Assembly (NCBI RefSeq): GCF_001941345.1
Contig: NZ_CP009251.1
Span: 2,480,001-2,544,000 of the forward strand
Length of the DNA stretch: 64,000 nt
Source: Corynebacterium stationis
Lineage (GTDB): Bacteria > Actinomycetota > Actinomycetes > Mycobacteriales > Mycobacteriaceae
Direction: 5' to 3'
The notes beneath the pieces are model-generated. The model did not search any database. It worked only from the letters and a program-made list of their open reading frames with translations, and was not told where the DNA came from. The translations under genes were made by a program, and so were the position numbers. Shown here piece by piece: positions 30,658-41,763 of the stretch. How positions within the stretch are numbered: position 1 is the first letter of the stretch; every line of letters begins with the position of its first letter.

Positions 30658-31781
30658 AACTACATAGTGCTGAAATGTTTAGGGCTGCGGCAATGCTGCG
30701 CCAGCACTCCGTTTCGCTCGCGCAGTTCCGTGAGGAATCCGAGGGCTATCAACGCGAGATTACGCATGCTGGTTTTAGCGGTAATGCTTTGGAAATCGCG
30801 TTGGGAAACGTGCAGGAGGCATCGACAAGCTTAAATGCTCCCGCGCACAAAATGGCCGCTGCCTCTACTGTCTTGGAAGTATTTGCCACCTTGCAACAGC
30901 GTGCTGAAAAGCTGATGCTAAGCACCCTGGGCGAAGATTTAATGACTAACCTCAATTCACTCGGCGATGCCTTAGATTGGGCATGTGCGCGCAGCATCGA
31001 TGCTTTGTGCACGCCAGTTGCTACCCCGCCGCCGAAGAGACTGGATGAGTTTGGCGAGCTTTCCCTCGATGCTATCCATGAGCTCAATATGGCCCAAGCT
31101 CCGCCAGAGATTCAAGCTTTAGCCGAGGCCAACCCGGATGTGTACTTACTCGAAGTCGGTGAAGACACCATGGTGGCGATCATAGACCCGAACGAGGTAA
31201 AAACCTCACCAAGCTCAGTGACGACTTTTGTCGAAGGCGTTGGCTCTTCTGATAAATCTCGGTGGCCAACCACAATCGAGCGTTCGCGTTCTATTGCACA
31301 TGCCACCGGCGGCGTCACAGCGTTATGGTTGGGATACGGGGCACCAGCGAATCTTTCCCGTGCCGTCCATGCCGCGCCCGCCGAAGCTGCCGGCGGTGAG
31401 CTAGCGCGCTTTCAACGCAGCTTAAGCCAGCGCTTTCCCGCTGCCAAAAAGGTGGTTACCGGATACTCTTACGGGTCAGTGGTTTCTGGATACGCTGCAC
31501 GCGAAGGCTTGGAGGCGGATGAATTAGTGCTCGTGGGCAGCCCCGGAGTCGGTGTTTCGCATTCGTCCCAACTGGGCTTTGACGGTTCAGTGGTAGCGGT
31601 AACCAATGATGGAGATCCTATATCTTTTACGGGTGGCAACTATGGTGGCGCCCATGGAGTAGACCCCACCGCACCAACATTTGGTGCGCAGCCCTTCCCC
31701 ACCAAGCCGAAGGGAACTCATACGTCCTACTGGACTGACCCAGTGTTTTTAGAAGGGCTGCGCACCATAGCTACGCGCTAG
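30654..31781 (+). CDS. DUF1023-family alpha/beta hydrolase
   Basis: 375 residues. The first 120 residues are helical (heptad-like, resembling the N-terminal helices of ESX-linked proteins); the C-terminal half is a hydrolase with the nucleophile elbow [10 protein letters not shown] and the conserved GSPGVGV and AVTNDGDPI strands of DUF1023. Cell-envelope or secretion-linked esterase roles are proposed for the family; the substrate is unknown. Its TAG overlaps the stop of the convergent aldehyde dehydrogenase. Confidence 0.8.
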   Translation: MKLHSAEMFRAAAMLRQHSVSLAQFREESEGYQREITHAGFSGNALEIALGNVQEASTSLNAPAHKMAAASTVLEVFATLQQRAEKLMLSTLGEDLMTNLNSLGDALDWACARSIDALCTPVATPPPKRLDEFGELSLDAIHELNMAQAPPEIQALAEANPDVYLLEVGEDTMVAIIDPNEVKTSPSSVTTFVEGVGSSDKSRWPTTIERSRSIAHATGGVTALWLGYGAPANLSRAVHAAPAEAAGGELARFQRSLSQRFPAAKKVVTGYSYGSVVSGYAAREGLEADELVLVGSPGVGVSHSSQLGFDGSVVAVTNDGDPISFTGGNYGGAHGVDPTAPTFGAQPFPTKPKGTHTSYWTDPVFLEGLRTIATR

Positions 31782-33298
31782 AACAAGCCAGCTGGCTTTT
31801 CAGAGTAAGAGACCAGCATGTTCTTGGTTTCTTGGTAGTGAGACATCATCATCAGGTGGTTCTCACGGCCAAGGCCGGATTCCTTGTAGCCGCCGAAAGC
31901 GGAGTGCGCTGGGTAGACGTGGTAGTGGTTAACCCACACGCGACCTGCCTGGATGTCACGGCCGGCACGGTATGCGGTGTTTTGGCCACGGGTCCAGACA
32001 CCGCCACCGAGACCGAAGTTGGTGTCGTTAGCGATCTTGATGGCTTCGTCATAGTCCTTGAACGTTGCCACTGCCAGGACTGGGCCGAAAATCTCATCGC
32101 GGAAGATCTGCATGTCATTGCTACCACGGAAGACGGTTGGCTCAATGTAGTAGCCGTTTTCCAAGCCATCAATCTTGTTGATGCCACCACCGATAAGCGT
32201 TTCTGCACCTTCTGCTGGGCCAATCTCCAGGTAGGACTTAATCTTTTCCATCTGCTCCACGGAAGCCTGCGCACCCATCATGGTTTCAGTATCCAGTGGG
32301 TTACCAATCTTGATAGCCTTCACGCGCTCAATGGCAAGCTTGAGAAAGTCCTCTGCGATGTCTTCGTGAATCAACGCACGCGATGGACAGGTACAGACCT
32401 CGCCCTGGTTCAGAGCGAACATCGTAAAGCCCTCAACACACTTCTCCAGGAAGTCATCATCTTCATCCATGATGTCTTTGAAGAAGATAGATGGGGACTT
32501 ACCGCCCAGCTCCAAGGTCACTGGAATGATGCGCTCGGCGGTGCTCTTGTTAATCATCTTGCCGACTGGGGTGGAACCGGTAAACGCAATCTTCTTGATA
32601 CGCTCATTCGCGGTCAGCGCCGCACCGGCTTCCTCACCCAGGCCGTTGACGATGTTGAGAACACCCGCTGGCACAACATCCTTAATCTTTTCAATCAAGT
32701 ACAAGATTGACGCTGGGGTCTGCTCAGCTGGCTTCATGACGATGCAGTTACCCGTTGCCAGTGCTGGCGCAATCTTCCAGGTTGCCATGAGGATTGGGAA
32801 GTTCCATGGAATGATCTGACCCACCACGCCGAGTGGCTCGTAAAAGTGGTACGCCACGGTGTCTTCATCAATCTGGGACAGGCGACCTTCCTGGGCACGC
32901 AGAACACCTGCGAAGTATCGGAAGTGGTCTACTGCCAGTGGGATATCCGCTGCGAGACACTCACGCACGGCCTTACCATTTTCCCAGGTCTCAGCGACAG
33001 CGATTTCTTCCAGATTCTCTTCGATGATGTCCGCGATGCGCAGCAGCACCAAAGAGCGCTCTGCGGCTGAGGTTTTACCCCAGGTTTCAAAAGCCTTCTC
33101 CGCGGCATCTACTGCCTTGTCGATATCCGCTGCCTTACTGCGCGCGACCTGGCAGAAGACTTCACCGGTGACAGGGCTGATATTGTCCATGTATTCACCG
33201 TCAGCCGGTGCGACCCATTCACCGCCGATGAAGTTGTCGTAGCGTTCACGGTAGTTGACGATTGAGCCTTCAGTTCCAGGTTGTGCATAAACAGTCAT
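31778..33298 (-). CDS. ald: NAD-dependent aldehyde dehydrogenase
   Basis: 506 residues from [10 protein letters not shown]; ten codons of open frame precede it. Seen: [34 protein letters not shown], catalytic Glu in LELGGKSP, catalytic Cys in [14 protein letters not shown], and the ending [13 protein letters not shown]. The motif set is that of acetaldehyde dehydrogenases that oxidise ethanol-derived acetaldehyde in corynebacteria; the gene precedes hspR as in C. glutamicum. Confidence 0.92.
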   Translation of the reverse strand: MTVYAQPGTEGSIVNYRERYDNFIGGEWVAPADGEYMDNISPVTGEVFCQVARSKAADIDKAVDAAEKAFETWGKTSAAERSLVLLRIADIIEENLEEIAVAETWENGKAVRECLAADIPLAVDHFRYFAGVLRAQEGRLSQIDEDTVAYHFYEPLGVVGQIIPWNFPILMATWKIAPALATGNCIVMKPAEQTPASILYLIEKIKDVVPAGVLNIVNGLGEEAGAALTANERIKKIAFTGSTPVGKMINKSTAERIIPVTLELGGKSPSIFFKDIMDEDDDFLEKCVEGFTMFALNQGEVCTCPSRALIHEDIAEDFLKLAIERVKAIKIGNPLDTETMMGAQASVEQMEKIKSYLEIGPAEGAETLIGGGINKIDGLENGYYIEPTVFRGSNDMQIFRDEIFGPVLAVATFKDYDEAIKIANDTNFGLGGGVWTRGQNTAYRAGRDIQAGRVWVNHYHVYPAHSAFGGYKESGLGRENHLMMMSHYQETKNMLVSYSEKPAGLF

Positions 33299-33456
33299 GA
33301 TTAGCCTCTCTTCGAATGCGCACACCACAACCGCAGCAGTAATGCGCGCCCCAATATGGATGGAACATGAACCAAGTCACGTTTGCCACCATGCTAATAC
33401 ATGTTGAATGTTTAAGCCACGAAATTAACAAGAAACCCCCGCTGCGGCTAGATCCC

Positions 33457-33652
33457 TTAAATGACCTCTGATTTCTCCGGGAATGTCAGCCACACCCACA
33501 GATAGACCGCAACCATGGGACCCCGAACACCATAGGAAGCACAACCCAAAACCGGATAACATTCGGGTCAGAACCGCGCAGGTCAGCAATGCCGGAGCAC
33601 ACCCCACCCAGCATCTTTCCATCGGAGAGAGGATAGTATTTCTGGTTCGCAC
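33457..33652 (-). pseudogene. Frameshifted PspC-domain gene
   Basis: On the minus strand one frame reads YYPLSDGKMLGGVCSGIAD then SDPNVIRFWVVLPMVFGV, which is a PspC domain (GG.C.GIA, VIR, hydrophobic strand). A one-base slip then leads to MVAVYLWVWLTFPEKSEVI and a TAA at 33459-33457, the expected end of the second membrane segment. The only plausible start, a GTG at 33652 with AGGTTGGGG before it, is in yet another frame. PspC proteins are small envelope-stress membrane proteins. Two slips in 65 codons argue for a dead gene rather than sequencing error, though the latter is possible. Confidence 0.55.
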
Positions 33653-33791
33653 CCCCAACCTATGGCAGCGCGAATTTTTTAAAGGACAAGATTCGCATTG
33701 CTGCCTTCGCCTTTGCGGGATACCACCAACGATAGCGAAAGACCCCGTACTCAATTACATGAATTCGGGGCCCTAATCGACTGAAATTTTT

Positions 33792-34193
33792 CTACGACTC
33801 GCTGCTGCGACGACGGCGTGGCTTCCACATAACCACGGACGTCGACCGCGGCACGTGAACCAACTCGCCTCCGCGCTGGCTGCGGAATTGTTCCTGCGCC
33901 GAGCGCACAGCATGCAACTCTTGCGCTAGCGCATCGCGTTCGTCACGCAGTCGGTCGCGTTCTTCGGTCAACTCAATAATCGCTTTAATTCCAGCTAGGT
34001 TTACGCCGTCTTCTTGAGATAGCTCTTGAATTCGGCGCAACAGCTTAATATCGCGATCGGAATAGCGCCGGCCACCGCCTGAGGTGCGCTCCGGGGTCAC
34101 CAGACCAAGACGGTCATAGGTACGCAGCGTCTGCGCGTGCATCCCGGCACGTTCGGCGGCTACAGAAATGACGTAGAGAGTTTTCTCGCTCAT
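33792..34193 (-). CDS. hspR: MerR-family heat-shock repressor HspR
   Basis: 133 residues from MSEKTLYVIS, with AGGAGG nine bases before the ATG. N-terminal MerR winged helix (VISVAAERAGMHAQTLRTYDRLGLVTPERTSG, GRRYSDRDI), followed by a coiled coil (ELTEERDRLRDERDALAQEL). HspR binds HAIR boxes with DnaK as co-repressor; matching boxes lie before clpB and dnaK. Last gene of the cluster, 11 bases after dnaJ. Confidence 0.95.
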   Translation of the reverse strand: MSEKTLYVISVAAERAGMHAQTLRTYDRLGLVTPERTSGGGRRYSDRDIKLLRRIQELSQEDGVNLAGIKAIIELTEERDRLRDERDALAQELHAVRSAQEQFRSQRGGELVHVPRSTSVVMWKPRRRRSSES

Positions 34194-34204
34194 TTTCACA
34201 CCTC

Positions 34205-35383
34205 CTACGCATTCCCCGCCCACCCAGCACGGGGATTGAAACCGGATTCCTTTTCTGCCTGGGCGTAAGTACGCAATGCTGACGATGCCGCTGCATCCAA
34301 GTTCGAAGGAACCTTTACTTGGACTGTGACCATCAGATCGCCGGCAGTACCGCCTCGCTTTGGAACTCCACGTCCGCGTACACGCAGGGTACGACCATCG
34401 GGAGTGCCTGCAGGTACCTTCACGCGCACTGGCGCATCCAATGTTGGCACGTTGATGGTGTCGCCTAAGGTCAGTTCCGCAAAGCTTACCGGCACGGTTA
34501 CGTGCAGGTCATCGCCTTCACGGGTAAAGACCTTATCCGGCTTGACCTTAACTTTGACGAAGAGGTCTCCGGACGGAGTGCCGTTAGGCCCTGCCTCGCC
34601 TTGGCCGGCCAAACGCACCTTTTGCCCGTCGATGACCCCCGCTGGGATACGAACGGTAATGGACCGGGTACGGTGCACGGTGCCTTGACCCTTGCAATCA
34701 TCACATGGGTCGGTAACCGCGCGGCCGGAGCCACCACACACAGTGCATGGGCTAGAGAATGCGAAAGCGCCGCGGTTTTCACTAGCAAAACCAGTACCGC
34801 CACAGTTAGAACACGTAGTGGTCTTGCCGGATTTCGAACCGGAACCATGACAGGTTGTGCACGGTGCCTCACCGGAAAGCTGCAAAGGAATGGTGGTTCC
34901 CTTGGCTGCTTCGCGAAATTCGAGGGTTACTTCCGTCTCGACGTCCGCCCCCCGCGACGGCCGAGCTGCGCGGCCGCCACCGCCACCGCGGTTGAAAACG
35001 CCACCGAAGATATCCCCAAAGCCACCGCTATCGCCTTGTCCAGACGCCCGTCCGCCAAAGATGTCGGAGAGGTCGAAGTCTTCTTGCGTCGACCGAAACC
35101 CGCCGGGAAAGCCGGCGCCTCCTGACCTTCCGAATCCGCCGGAGCGGACCATCTTGCGGAAGTTGTCATATTCCTTGCGCTCATCAGGGTCAGATAGGGT
35201 GTCGTAGGCTTCAGCTGCCCGCTTGAAACGTTCTAGCGCCTCAGGGTTATCGGGATTTGTGTCCGGGTGGTTCTCGCGAGCAAGCTTGCGATAAGTACGC
35301 TTGATTTCATCTGCAGACGCGGACGAGGAGACCCCCAGATCCGCATAGTAATCTTTGTCTGCCCATTCAGGTTTTGCGCTCAC
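34205..35383 (-). CDS. dnaJ: Chaperone DnaJ
   Basis: 392 residues. J domain with the HPD motif ([10 protein letters not shown]), Gly/Phe-rich linker ([16 protein letters not shown]), and four zinc repeats [32 protein letters not shown], then the two client-binding beta domains. Stimulates the DnaK ATPase. Separated from grpE by about 160 AT-rich bases with a stem-loop, unlike the tight grpE-dnaK junction. Confidence 0.97.
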   Translation of the reverse strand: MSAKPEWADKDYYADLGVSSSASADEIKRTYRKLARENHPDTNPDNPEALERFKRAAEAYDTLSDPDERKEYDNFRKMVRSGGFGRSGGAGFPGGFRSTQEDFDLSDIFGGRASGQGDSGGFGDIFGGVFNRGGGGGRAARPSRGADVETEVTLEFREAAKGTTIPLQLSGEAPCTTCHGSGSKSGKTTTCSNCGGTGFASENRGAFAFSSPCTVCGGSGRAVTDPCDDCKGQGTVHRTRSITVRIPAGVIDGQKVRLAGQGEAGPNGTPSGDLFVKVKVKPDKVFTREGDDLHVTVPVSFAELTLGDTINVPTLDAPVRVKVPAGTPDGRTLRVRGRGVPKRGGTAGDLMVTVQVKVPSNLDAAASSALRTYAQAEKESGFNPRAGWAGNA

Positions 35384-35492
35384 TGGGCATCTCCTCCTTT
35401 CATTGAAGAGTAGAAAATGTCATAAGTAATTATTGTTTTATCTAAGCTAATTATTTAGTTCTTAATTTCTTAATACTGCCACTAATGCAAGT

Positions 35493-35533
35493 AAGGGCGT
35501 CAGAGTCTGTTCAAACACACCCCTGACGCCCTT
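35493..35533 (-). terminator. Stem-loop between grpE and dnaJ
   Basis: AAGGGCGTCAG and CTGACGCCCTT, perfect 11-bp arms with a 19-base loop, ten bases past the grpE stop. Only a weak T run follows on the minus strand, so it may be a leaky terminator or RNA-processing site that lowers dnaJ-hspR expression relative to dnaK-grpE. Confidence 0.6.
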
Positions 35534-35542
35534 TCTCATTGG

Positions 35543-36217
35543 CTAGCTTTCTTGCTCCGCTGATGGTTCAGGATCAGCGATGATGACCATGGCATTGCGA
35601 ACCAGCTTATCGCCGACGCGGTAGCCGCGGCGAAGAACGGTACCAACTACCTGTTCTCCACCGGAGGAGAGATCTTGAACTGCTTCATGGATCTCTGGGT
35701 CAAATGCGTCGCCCTCTTCGCCGAAGCCTTCAAGCTTTTGGCTTGCAAGGGTGCTCGAGAGCTTGTCAGCAATCGCCTTGAGCGGCCCCTCATTGAGGTC
35801 ACCGTGCTGGCGAGCCAAATCCAAGTCGTCCAGGATAGGCAGGAATGCTGCAATAACCTGGCTCTTGGCATTTTCAATTACTGCCTGGCGGTCACGCTCA
35901 GTGCGGCGGCGGTAATTGGTGTACTCAGCATTGAGGCGTTGTAGATCTTCGGTACGCTCCGCAAGCTGTGCTTCAACATCGGAAGCCTCGGCATCAGCAT
36001 CGACGCCTTCTAGGCTTTCTTCAATTTCAGCTTCCATCTCTGGGCTTACCTGCACGTCGCCTTCAGCAGCTGCTTCGAAGGATTCATCCTTGATCGCGTC
36101 TGCCTGGGCTTCCAAAGCTTCCTCCGCTGCGGCCTCAGCACGGTCTGCAGAGGTTGCCTCAGGGTCAGTCTGCTCTGGGTCGCCGGGGTTCTCTGGCATT
36201 CCGTTCGGCTGAGTCAT
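35543..36217 (-). CDS. grpE: Nucleotide exchange factor GrpE
   Basis: 224 residues. Long acidic N-terminus (about 85 residues, Glu/Asp/Ala-rich), then the coiled coil ([26 protein letters not shown]) and the beta domain ending [22 protein letters not shown]. Releases ADP from DnaK. The start overlaps the dnaK stop (TAATG). Confidence 0.95.
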   Translation of the reverse strand: MTQPNGMPENPGDPEQTDPEATSADRAEAAAEEALEAQADAIKDESFEAAAEGDVQVSPEMEAEIEESLEGVDADAEASDVEAQLAERTEDLQRLNAEYTNYRRRTERDRQAVIENAKSQVIAAFLPILDDLDLARQHGDLNEGPLKAIADKLSSTLASQKLEGFGEEGDAFDPEIHEAVQDLSSGGEQVVGTVLRRGYRVGDKLVRNAMVIIADPEPSAEQES

Positions 36218-38076
36218 TACTTATCGCCGTCCTTGTTCTCTGACTCTGCGTCAGCATCTTCTTCGTCTACAACCTCAGCGTCAACGACGTTAGGGTCGGA
36301 GTTTTCAGAAGCAGCGCCAGCCTCTGCGCCTTCAGCAGCCTGTGCCTCGTAGATCTGCTTGCCCATTTCCTGAGATTCGGTGGACAGCTTCTCTACAGCG
36401 GACTTGATTGCTTCGATGTCATCGCCCTTGAGTGCTTCGTCGACAGCATCGGCAGCCTCGGTGACCTTGGTCTTGATTGCTTCATCGACCTTGTCGGAGT
36501 TCTCTTCCAAGAACTTACGGGTCTGGTAAGCAGTGTTCTCCGCGTTGTTGCGGGTTTCCTGCTCTTCACGACGCTTCTTGTCTTCCTCAGCGTGTGCTTC
36601 AGCATCCTTGACCATGCGGTCGATCTCTTCCTGGGAGAGACCGGAACCATCCTGGATCTTGATGGTGTTTTCCTTGCCAGTACCCTTGTCCTTTGCGGAA
36701 ACGGAAACAATGCCGTTTGCGTCAATATCGAAGGTGACCTCAATCTGAGGCATACCGCGAGGAGCTGGAGCAATGCCGCCGAGCTCGAAGGAGCCGAGCA
36801 GCTTGTTAGCGGAAGCCATCTCGCGCTCACCCTGGAAGACCTGAATCTGTACGGAAGGCTGGTTGTCTTCCGCGGTGGTGAAGGTTTCAGACTTCTTGGT
36901 TGGAATGGTGGTGTTGCGCTCAATCAGCTTGGTCATCACGCCACCCTTGGTTTCAATACCAAGAGACAGTGGGGTGACGTCCAGCAGCAGAACGTCCTTA
37001 ACTTCACCACGCAGGACACCAGCCTGAAGTGCTGCACCTACTGCAACAACCTCGTCTGGGTTAACGCCCTTGTTTGGCTCGCGGCCGGTCAGTTCCTTAA
37101 CCAAGTCGGAGACAGCTGGCATACGGGTGGAGCCACCGACCAGAACAACGTGGTCAACATCGCCGACGGACATTTCCGCGTCCTTGATGACCTGGTTGAA
37201 TGGGCTCTTGGTGCGGTCCAGCAGGTCCTGGGTGATGCGCTGGAACTCGGTGCGGGACAGGGTCTCGTCCAAGAACAGTGGGTTCTTGTCACCATCAACG
37301 GTGATGTATGGCAGGTTGATGTTTGCCTGCTGGGAGGAAGACAGTTCGATCTTTGCCTTCTCCGCTGCCTCACGCAGACGCTGCAGGGCCATCTTGTCCT
37401 TGGTCAGGTCAATACCGTTGGAGGACTTGAACTTCTCTACCAACCAGTCAACGATGCGCTGGTCCCAGTCATCGCCACCGAGGGCATTGTCACCAGCGGT
37501 TGCCATAACTTCTACGACGCCGTCGCCGATTTCCAGCAAGGAAACGTCGAAGGTACCGCCACCAAGGTCGAAGACCAGAATAGTCTGTTCCTTGTCGCCC
37601 TTTTCTAGGCCATAAGCAAGTGCTGCCGCGGTTGGCTCGTTAACAATACGCAGAACGTTAAGGCCTGCAATCTGGCCGGCTTCCTTGGTTGCCTGGCGCT
37701 GTGCGTCCTCGAAGTATGCAGGAACGGTAATAACTGCATCAGTAACGTCTTCGCCCAAGTAGGACTCTGCGTCGCGCTTGAGCTTCATCAAGGTACGAGC
37801 GGAGATTTCCTGGGAGGTGTACTTCTTATCATCAATATCTACCGTCCAGTCAGTACCGATGTGGCGCTTAACGGAGCGGATGGTGCGATCCACGTTGGTG
37901 ACAGCCTGGTTCTTAGCAGACTGACCGACGAGGATTTCGCCGTTCTTTGCAAAAGCGACAACAGATGGGGTGGTGCGTGCACCCTCTGAGTTAGCAATAA
38001 CGGTTGCCTCGCCACCTTCCAGTACAGATACGACTGAGTTGGTGGTACCGAGGTCAATGCCTACTGCGCGTCCCAT
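36217..38076 (-). CDS. dnaK: Chaperone DnaK (Hsp70)
   Basis: 619 residues. Seen: [18 protein letters not shown] at the N-terminus, [34 protein letters not shown], linker [18 protein letters not shown], and an acidic disordered tail. First gene of dnaK-grpE-dnaJ-hspR, preceded by HAIR boxes and a SigH-type promoter. Confidence 0.98.
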   Translation of the reverse strand: MGRAVGIDLGTTNSVVSVLEGGEATVIANSEGARTTPSVVAFAKNGEILVGQSAKNQAVTNVDRTIRSVKRHIGTDWTVDIDDKKYTSQEISARTLMKLKRDAESYLGEDVTDAVITVPAYFEDAQRQATKEAGQIAGLNVLRIVNEPTAAALAYGLEKGDKEQTILVFDLGGGTFDVSLLEIGDGVVEVMATAGDNALGGDDWDQRIVDWLVEKFKSSNGIDLTKDKMALQRLREAAEKAKIELSSSQQANINLPYITVDGDKNPLFLDETLSRTEFQRITQDLLDRTKSPFNQVIKDAEMSVGDVDHVVLVGGSTRMPAVSDLVKELTGREPNKGVNPDEVVAVGAALQAGVLRGEVKDVLLLDVTPLSLGIETKGGVMTKLIERNTTIPTKKSETFTTAEDNQPSVQIQVFQGEREMASANKLLGSFELGGIAPAPRGMPQIEVTFDIDANGIVSVSAKDKGTGKENTIKIQDGSGLSQEEIDRMVKDAEAHAEEDKKRREEQETRNNAENTAYQTRKFLEENSDKVDEAIKTKVTEAADAVDEALKGDDIEAIKSAVEKLSTESQEMGKQIYEAQAAEGAEAGAASENSDPNVVDAEVVDEEDADAESENKDGDK

Positions 38077-38112
38077 AGTTTTGTTCTCCTTCTAGCTTTG
38101 GGTTTCATTTAA

Positions 38113-38133
38113 GTTGATTGTCTGTGACTCAAC
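38113..38133 (-). promoter_or_regulatory. HAIR box 1 upstream of dnaK
   Basis: GTTGATT-GTCTGTG-ACTCAAC fits the 7-7-7 layout of the HspR operator; the right arm matches six of seven bases. It lies 37 bases before the dnaK ATG. Confidence 0.6.
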
Positions 38134-38187
38134 CCTTAATGAGCTACTCGCCCACAATAACAGATGATTGCAATTTCTCGCATCATT

Positions 38188-38208
38188 CCTGAGCGTTGGC
38201 CACTCAAC
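38188..38208 (-). promoter_or_regulatory. HAIR box 2 upstream of dnaK
   Basis: CCTGAGC-GTTGGCC-ACTCAAC, 7-7-7 layout, 11 of 14 arm bases as in the consensus. Lies just downstream of the SigH-type -10 element. Confidence 0.6.
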
Positions 38209-38212
38209 TACT

Positions 38213-38241
38213 ATAACGGCACACATCTCAAAGTTGTTCCC
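38213..38241 (-). promoter_or_regulatory. SigH-type promoter of dnaK
   Basis: Minus strand: GGGAAC, 17-base spacer, CGTTAT, matching the SigH pattern GGAA-N-CGTT. About 140-165 bases upstream of the ATG. Confidence 0.55.
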
Positions 38242-38253
38242 GCCCAACTCAAC
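38233..38253 (-). promoter_or_regulatory. HAIR box 3 upstream of dnaK (partial match)
   Basis: GTTGTTC-CCGCCCA-ACTCAAC: one good arm, one poor arm, same 7-7-7 spacing. It overlaps the SigH-type -35 element, as the clpB box does. Confidence 0.45.
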
Positions 38254-38515
38254 TTTATTTAAAGATTTTTAAAAACCCCAGGTAGTAGCTTTAAAAAAGT
38301 TTGCAGAATGTTCAGATTGCAAGTGCACAACAGCTTGCCGATGCTCCCCCCACACCCCTCAAAACCTTCCAAAAGCGACCCGTCACACACTGGAATTAAG
38401 TGGGGGCGACTCAATTTCATTACAGAATCGCTAGCACTAGAAATCCACATTCTACGTCGCCACAGCTTGTAAATACATGCCTAAGGGTCAGATTTAAAAT
38501 AGTTAGAATTGAATC
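38254..38515. other. AT-rich spacer between dnaK promoter and IS cluster
   Basis: No frame with coding character on either strand, no RNA gene and no clear terminator. It runs from the dnaK promoter to the 4-bp duplication flanking the outer insertion sequence. Confidence 0.5.
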
Positions 38516-38519
38516 GGCC
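38516..38519. repeat. Target duplication GGCC, left copy (outer IS3 element)
   Basis: GGCC directly before the TG that begins the element; the same four bases follow its CA end at 43791-43794. Confidence 0.6.
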
Positions 38520-39222
38520 TGAATTTTTGAGAGTGGCGTGTTACACGGCGTGAAGGCCTGTGTAGTTTTCTCGTTGGTAGTTGGTGTAGTGCTGGATCGG
38601 CGGGATATGCCCGAGCGAGGAATGCAACCGCTCGTGGTTATACCAGTGGACCCATCCAGCTGTGGCGCGTTCCACCTCACCCCAGTTTGTCCACGTCCCT
38701 GCCTCGGAATCAATGAGCTCAGATTTGTACAGCCCGATCGTTTTCTCCATCAGGCCGTTATCGTAGGCGTCGCCGACAGTGCCGATAGACCCATCCATCT
38801 AATAGACAGCCAGCAGCCGGCGCAGTTCTGTGGAGGTGTACTGTCAGCCCGAATCTTAAGTGATGGATCACCCCGGCCGATTCAAAGTACGGGTCCTGGC
38901 GCCAGTGCCTGTCGCAGCGCACGGATGACCAAAGATTTCGTAGCTCGGGTGTCCACGACATACGCCAGGATCTCACGAGTGAACACGTCGGTGACAAAAG
39001 CCACGTAGCTGCAACCGCAGCTGGTGTGCACATACGTGAAATCCGCGACCCACCACTGATCGGGGCGCTGAGCCTTCAACCAAGCACGTTGAATACGATC
39101 CGGGAAACGCTGCGCGGTGGGATCAGCAACGATGGTGCGTGTGGTCTTGCATCGGAGTACACCCGCGATTCCAAGGATATTCATCAGGCGTTGCACCTGG
39201 CCACGGCCAATGATCCAGCCTG

Positions 39223-39229
39223 CCCGGTG
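39223..39229. repeat. Target duplication CCCGGTG, left copy (IS21 element)
   Basis: Seven bases identical to 41894-41900, directly flanking the TG...CA ends of the IS21-family element. Confidence 0.85.
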
Positions 39230-39385
39230 TGCCGTTTCGGGGTAGTTGGTACGGGTATTCCGCGTAGTTGGTACCCGTGTTCCGTATAAGTGGTACTGCT
39301 TGGGGGTTTGGGTCATTGTTTTAGGTGGCGGTGCCACGTCTTGTGTCATCGCGTCACCTTTCATGAGTCAAAAAAGGGGCCTGTA

Positions 39386-40993
39386 ATGGCTAACTTCAAA
39401 GAAATCATGGCGATGTGTTTAGACGGGGTGAGCTATTCTGCAATAGCTTCTGCCCTGGGATGCTCACGTCGTGATATCGCAAAGACCAAGGCTGTGATTG
39501 CATCAGAGTCGGTCACCAAAGAATCGTTTCCCCAGCTTGCGCCCGAGTTTTTCGAGCATCACTTCGGCGATAACCGTACTGTGCGTAAGAAGCATTATCA
39601 CCAGCCAGACTTCCAAGCCTTGGCGAAGCGTTTGGCAGCAAATAAGCATCTGACCCGGCATAAGCTATGGATGGATTATCTTGCCATTGATGCCGGTCCG
39701 GACGAAGCAAAGTATCAGTACTCGCAGTTCTGCGGGCATCTGCGCGACTATGTGCAAGCCTCGGGGCTTGACAGCGTGATTGAACATGAGCCGGGCCAGG
39801 AACTCTATGTTGATTGGGCCGGCGATAAGATCCCGGTCATCGACCAGGCCACCGGACTGGTTGGGATGAAGGCCTCGTTGTTTGTCGCAGTGTGTCCATA
39901 TTCTGGGTTATTGTTTGCCCTGGCTGCCGCAAATGAGAAAATGCCAGCCTGGATTGACTGTCACGTCCAAGCGTTGAACTATCTCGGGAAAGTACCAGGG
40001 ATCATCGTCCCTGATAATGCATCTACCGCAACGTATCGGCCGTTCAAAGCACAACCAGCTCGTCGTATCCATGACCGTTACGCTGATTTCGCTACGTTCT
40101 ACGACCTGCTTATCGTGCCAGCACGACCAAGCAAACCGAAGGATAAAGCCGCAGTAGAACGCGCCGTGCAAACAGCCTATAGCCGTATCCTGGGCTATTT
40201 TGATGGTCAAATCTTCTACAGCCTGGATGAGCTCAACGAAGCCATCATCATCCGCGTTGACGATATCAACGACAACCTCGTACGCACTGATGGGATGAGC
40301 CGACGCGAGCTATTTGACGCGGATGAAGCACCCTTGATGCGGGATCTACCCGCGGTAGCTTTTACCGAAGTGTCCTGGCGTGATGTCAAAGTCGATCGCA
40401 ACTGGCACATCACCTGCGACCACCAATACTATTCGGTACCGTTTCGTCTCATCGGGAAACGACTTCGAGCCCGTTTGACCAAAGACCTCGTCAGCATCTT
40501 CGACGGGGACACACTGGTAGCAGAACACAGCAGGCTACAGGGATTTCGCTACCGATACAGCACCGACCCGGCGCATAATCCTGATGGTGATACCCACGGA
40601 GTCGAAGTTCTCACCCGTGATGAACTGCTCAAACGCGCATCCTCGTTCGGGCCGGCAACTACCAAGGTCATCACACTAATCCTCAAGCGCAATGAAAAAG
40701 CCATTCCCCGCGGGCTACACACCGCACGCAACATACTGGTCAAACTTGGCAACAAGCACAACAAGACCAGCTTGGAGCCTGCCTGCCAGAAAATACTTGA
40801 GCATAATCTAGCACCGAATATGCAGGTCATTGCCCGTATCCAAACCGATATCGCACGCAATCATCAACAACAGTGCGCACCACCGACAGTCGTTTCAGGT
40901 GATAGGGCACGCAAACCTGTTGATATCGACAAAGTCGCAGGCGCTGTCTTCATTCGCCCGGCAAGTCACTATGACCAGGTCAAGGAGGTATAG
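39386..40993 (+). CDS. istA: IS21-family transposase IstA
   Basis: 535 residues from the ATG giving MANFKEIMAM, with AGGGG ten bases upstream. N-terminal helix-turn-helix (DGVSYSAIASALGCSRRDIAKTK), DDE integrase core with Asp in LYVDWAGDK, Asp in IIVPDNAS and Glu in KAAVERAVQ, and a Mu-type C-terminal beta region (HITCDHQYYSVPF). Works with IstB in transposition. Six bases before istB. Confidence 0.94.
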   Translation: MANFKEIMAMCLDGVSYSAIASALGCSRRDIAKTKAVIASESVTKESFPQLAPEFFEHHFGDNRTVRKKHYHQPDFQALAKRLAANKHLTRHKLWMDYLAIDAGPDEAKYQYSQFCGHLRDYVQASGLDSVIEHEPGQELYVDWAGDKIPVIDQATGLVGMKASLFVAVCPYSGLLFALAAANEKMPAWIDCHVQALNYLGKVPGIIVPDNASTATYRPFKAQPARRIHDRYADFATFYDLLIVPARPSKPKDKAAVERAVQTAYSRILGYFDGQIFYSLDELNEAIIIRVDDINDNLVRTDGMSRRELFDADEAPLMRDLPAVAFTEVSWRDVKVDRNWHITCDHQYYSVPFRLIGKRLRARLTKDLVSIFDGDTLVAEHSRLQGFRYRYSTDPAHNPDGDTHGVEVLTRDELLKRASSFGPATTKVITLILKRNEKAIPRGLHTARNILVKLGNKHNKTSLEPACQKILEHNLAPNMQVIARIQTDIARNHQQQCAPPTVVSGDRARKPVDIDKVAGAVFIRPASHYDQVKEV

Positions 40994-40998
40994 CCATC

Positions 40999-41763
40999 AT
41001 GTCATTGTTAAGTATTGATGAAACCACCCGGGCACAATTACGCCAGCTGCGGCTATCCACATTTGCTGATGTCTACTTTGAACTCGCAGCGGATGAAGAA
41101 ATGACCAATGCGCTGCCGGAAGAGATCTTTCTCAAAGCAGTGGCCCAAGCCGCCGAACAACGCCGGCAACGCAATATCGCCAAAGCCATCACCCAAGCCA
41201 AATTCCGCTACCCCGATGCCACGTTGGCCGAGGTGATTAACCCACAAGATCGTGGTATCAACCTGCGCCAGCTCAAACGCTTGTCCGCGACAAACTGGCG
41301 TGAAAACCCCACCAACGTCCACGTGCTAGCACCGACCGGTACCGGTAAAACCTATATCGCCTGCGCTTTAGGCATTGCCGCCTGCCAAGCAGGCTACTCG
41401 GTAGCCTACTACCGACTTGATCAACTTGTGGATGCTTTAACGGTCTTCCTGCCAGCAGATAAGCGTTATGCAGACCTTATGCGACGGCTGCAAAACATAG
41501 ACGTTCTCATCCTGGATGACTTCCTGACCATAGGAATCGACCAACGTGGACAAGAAGACCTCACCAAAATCATATTCGACCGCGACGGCAGACTACCAAC
41601 CATTGTCGCCTCGCAAACCTCCGCCGCCTACTGGCTTGAAGCCCTCCCCGATAGAGTCGGCGCCGACTCCCTAGTCAGCCGACTTAACACCGGCCAACGC
41701 ATCAACCTCGGCGACTACGACATGCGCCAACACCTGGCCTACACCCACCACACCACCGACTAA
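40999..41763 (+). CDS. istB: IS21-family helper ATPase IstB
   Basis: 254-residue AAA+ protein of the DnaC/IstB type: Walker A LAPTGTGKTYIACALG, Walker B VLILDDFLT, sensor-1 TIVASQTS, arginine region DSLVSRLNTGQRINL. Assembles on target DNA and recruits IstA. Preceded by GGAGG inside the istA end. Confidence 0.95.
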   Translation: MSLLSIDETTRAQLRQLRLSTFADVYFELAADEEMTNALPEEIFLKAVAQAAEQRRQRNIAKAITQAKFRYPDATLAEVINPQDRGINLRQLKRLSATNWRENPTNVHVLAPTGTGKTYIACALGIAACQAGYSVAYYRLDQLVDALTVFLPADKRYADLMRRLQNIDVLILDDFLTIGIDQRGQEDLTKIIFDRDGRLPTIVASQTSAAYWLEALPDRVGADSLVSRLNTGQRINLGDYDMRQHLAYTHHTTD

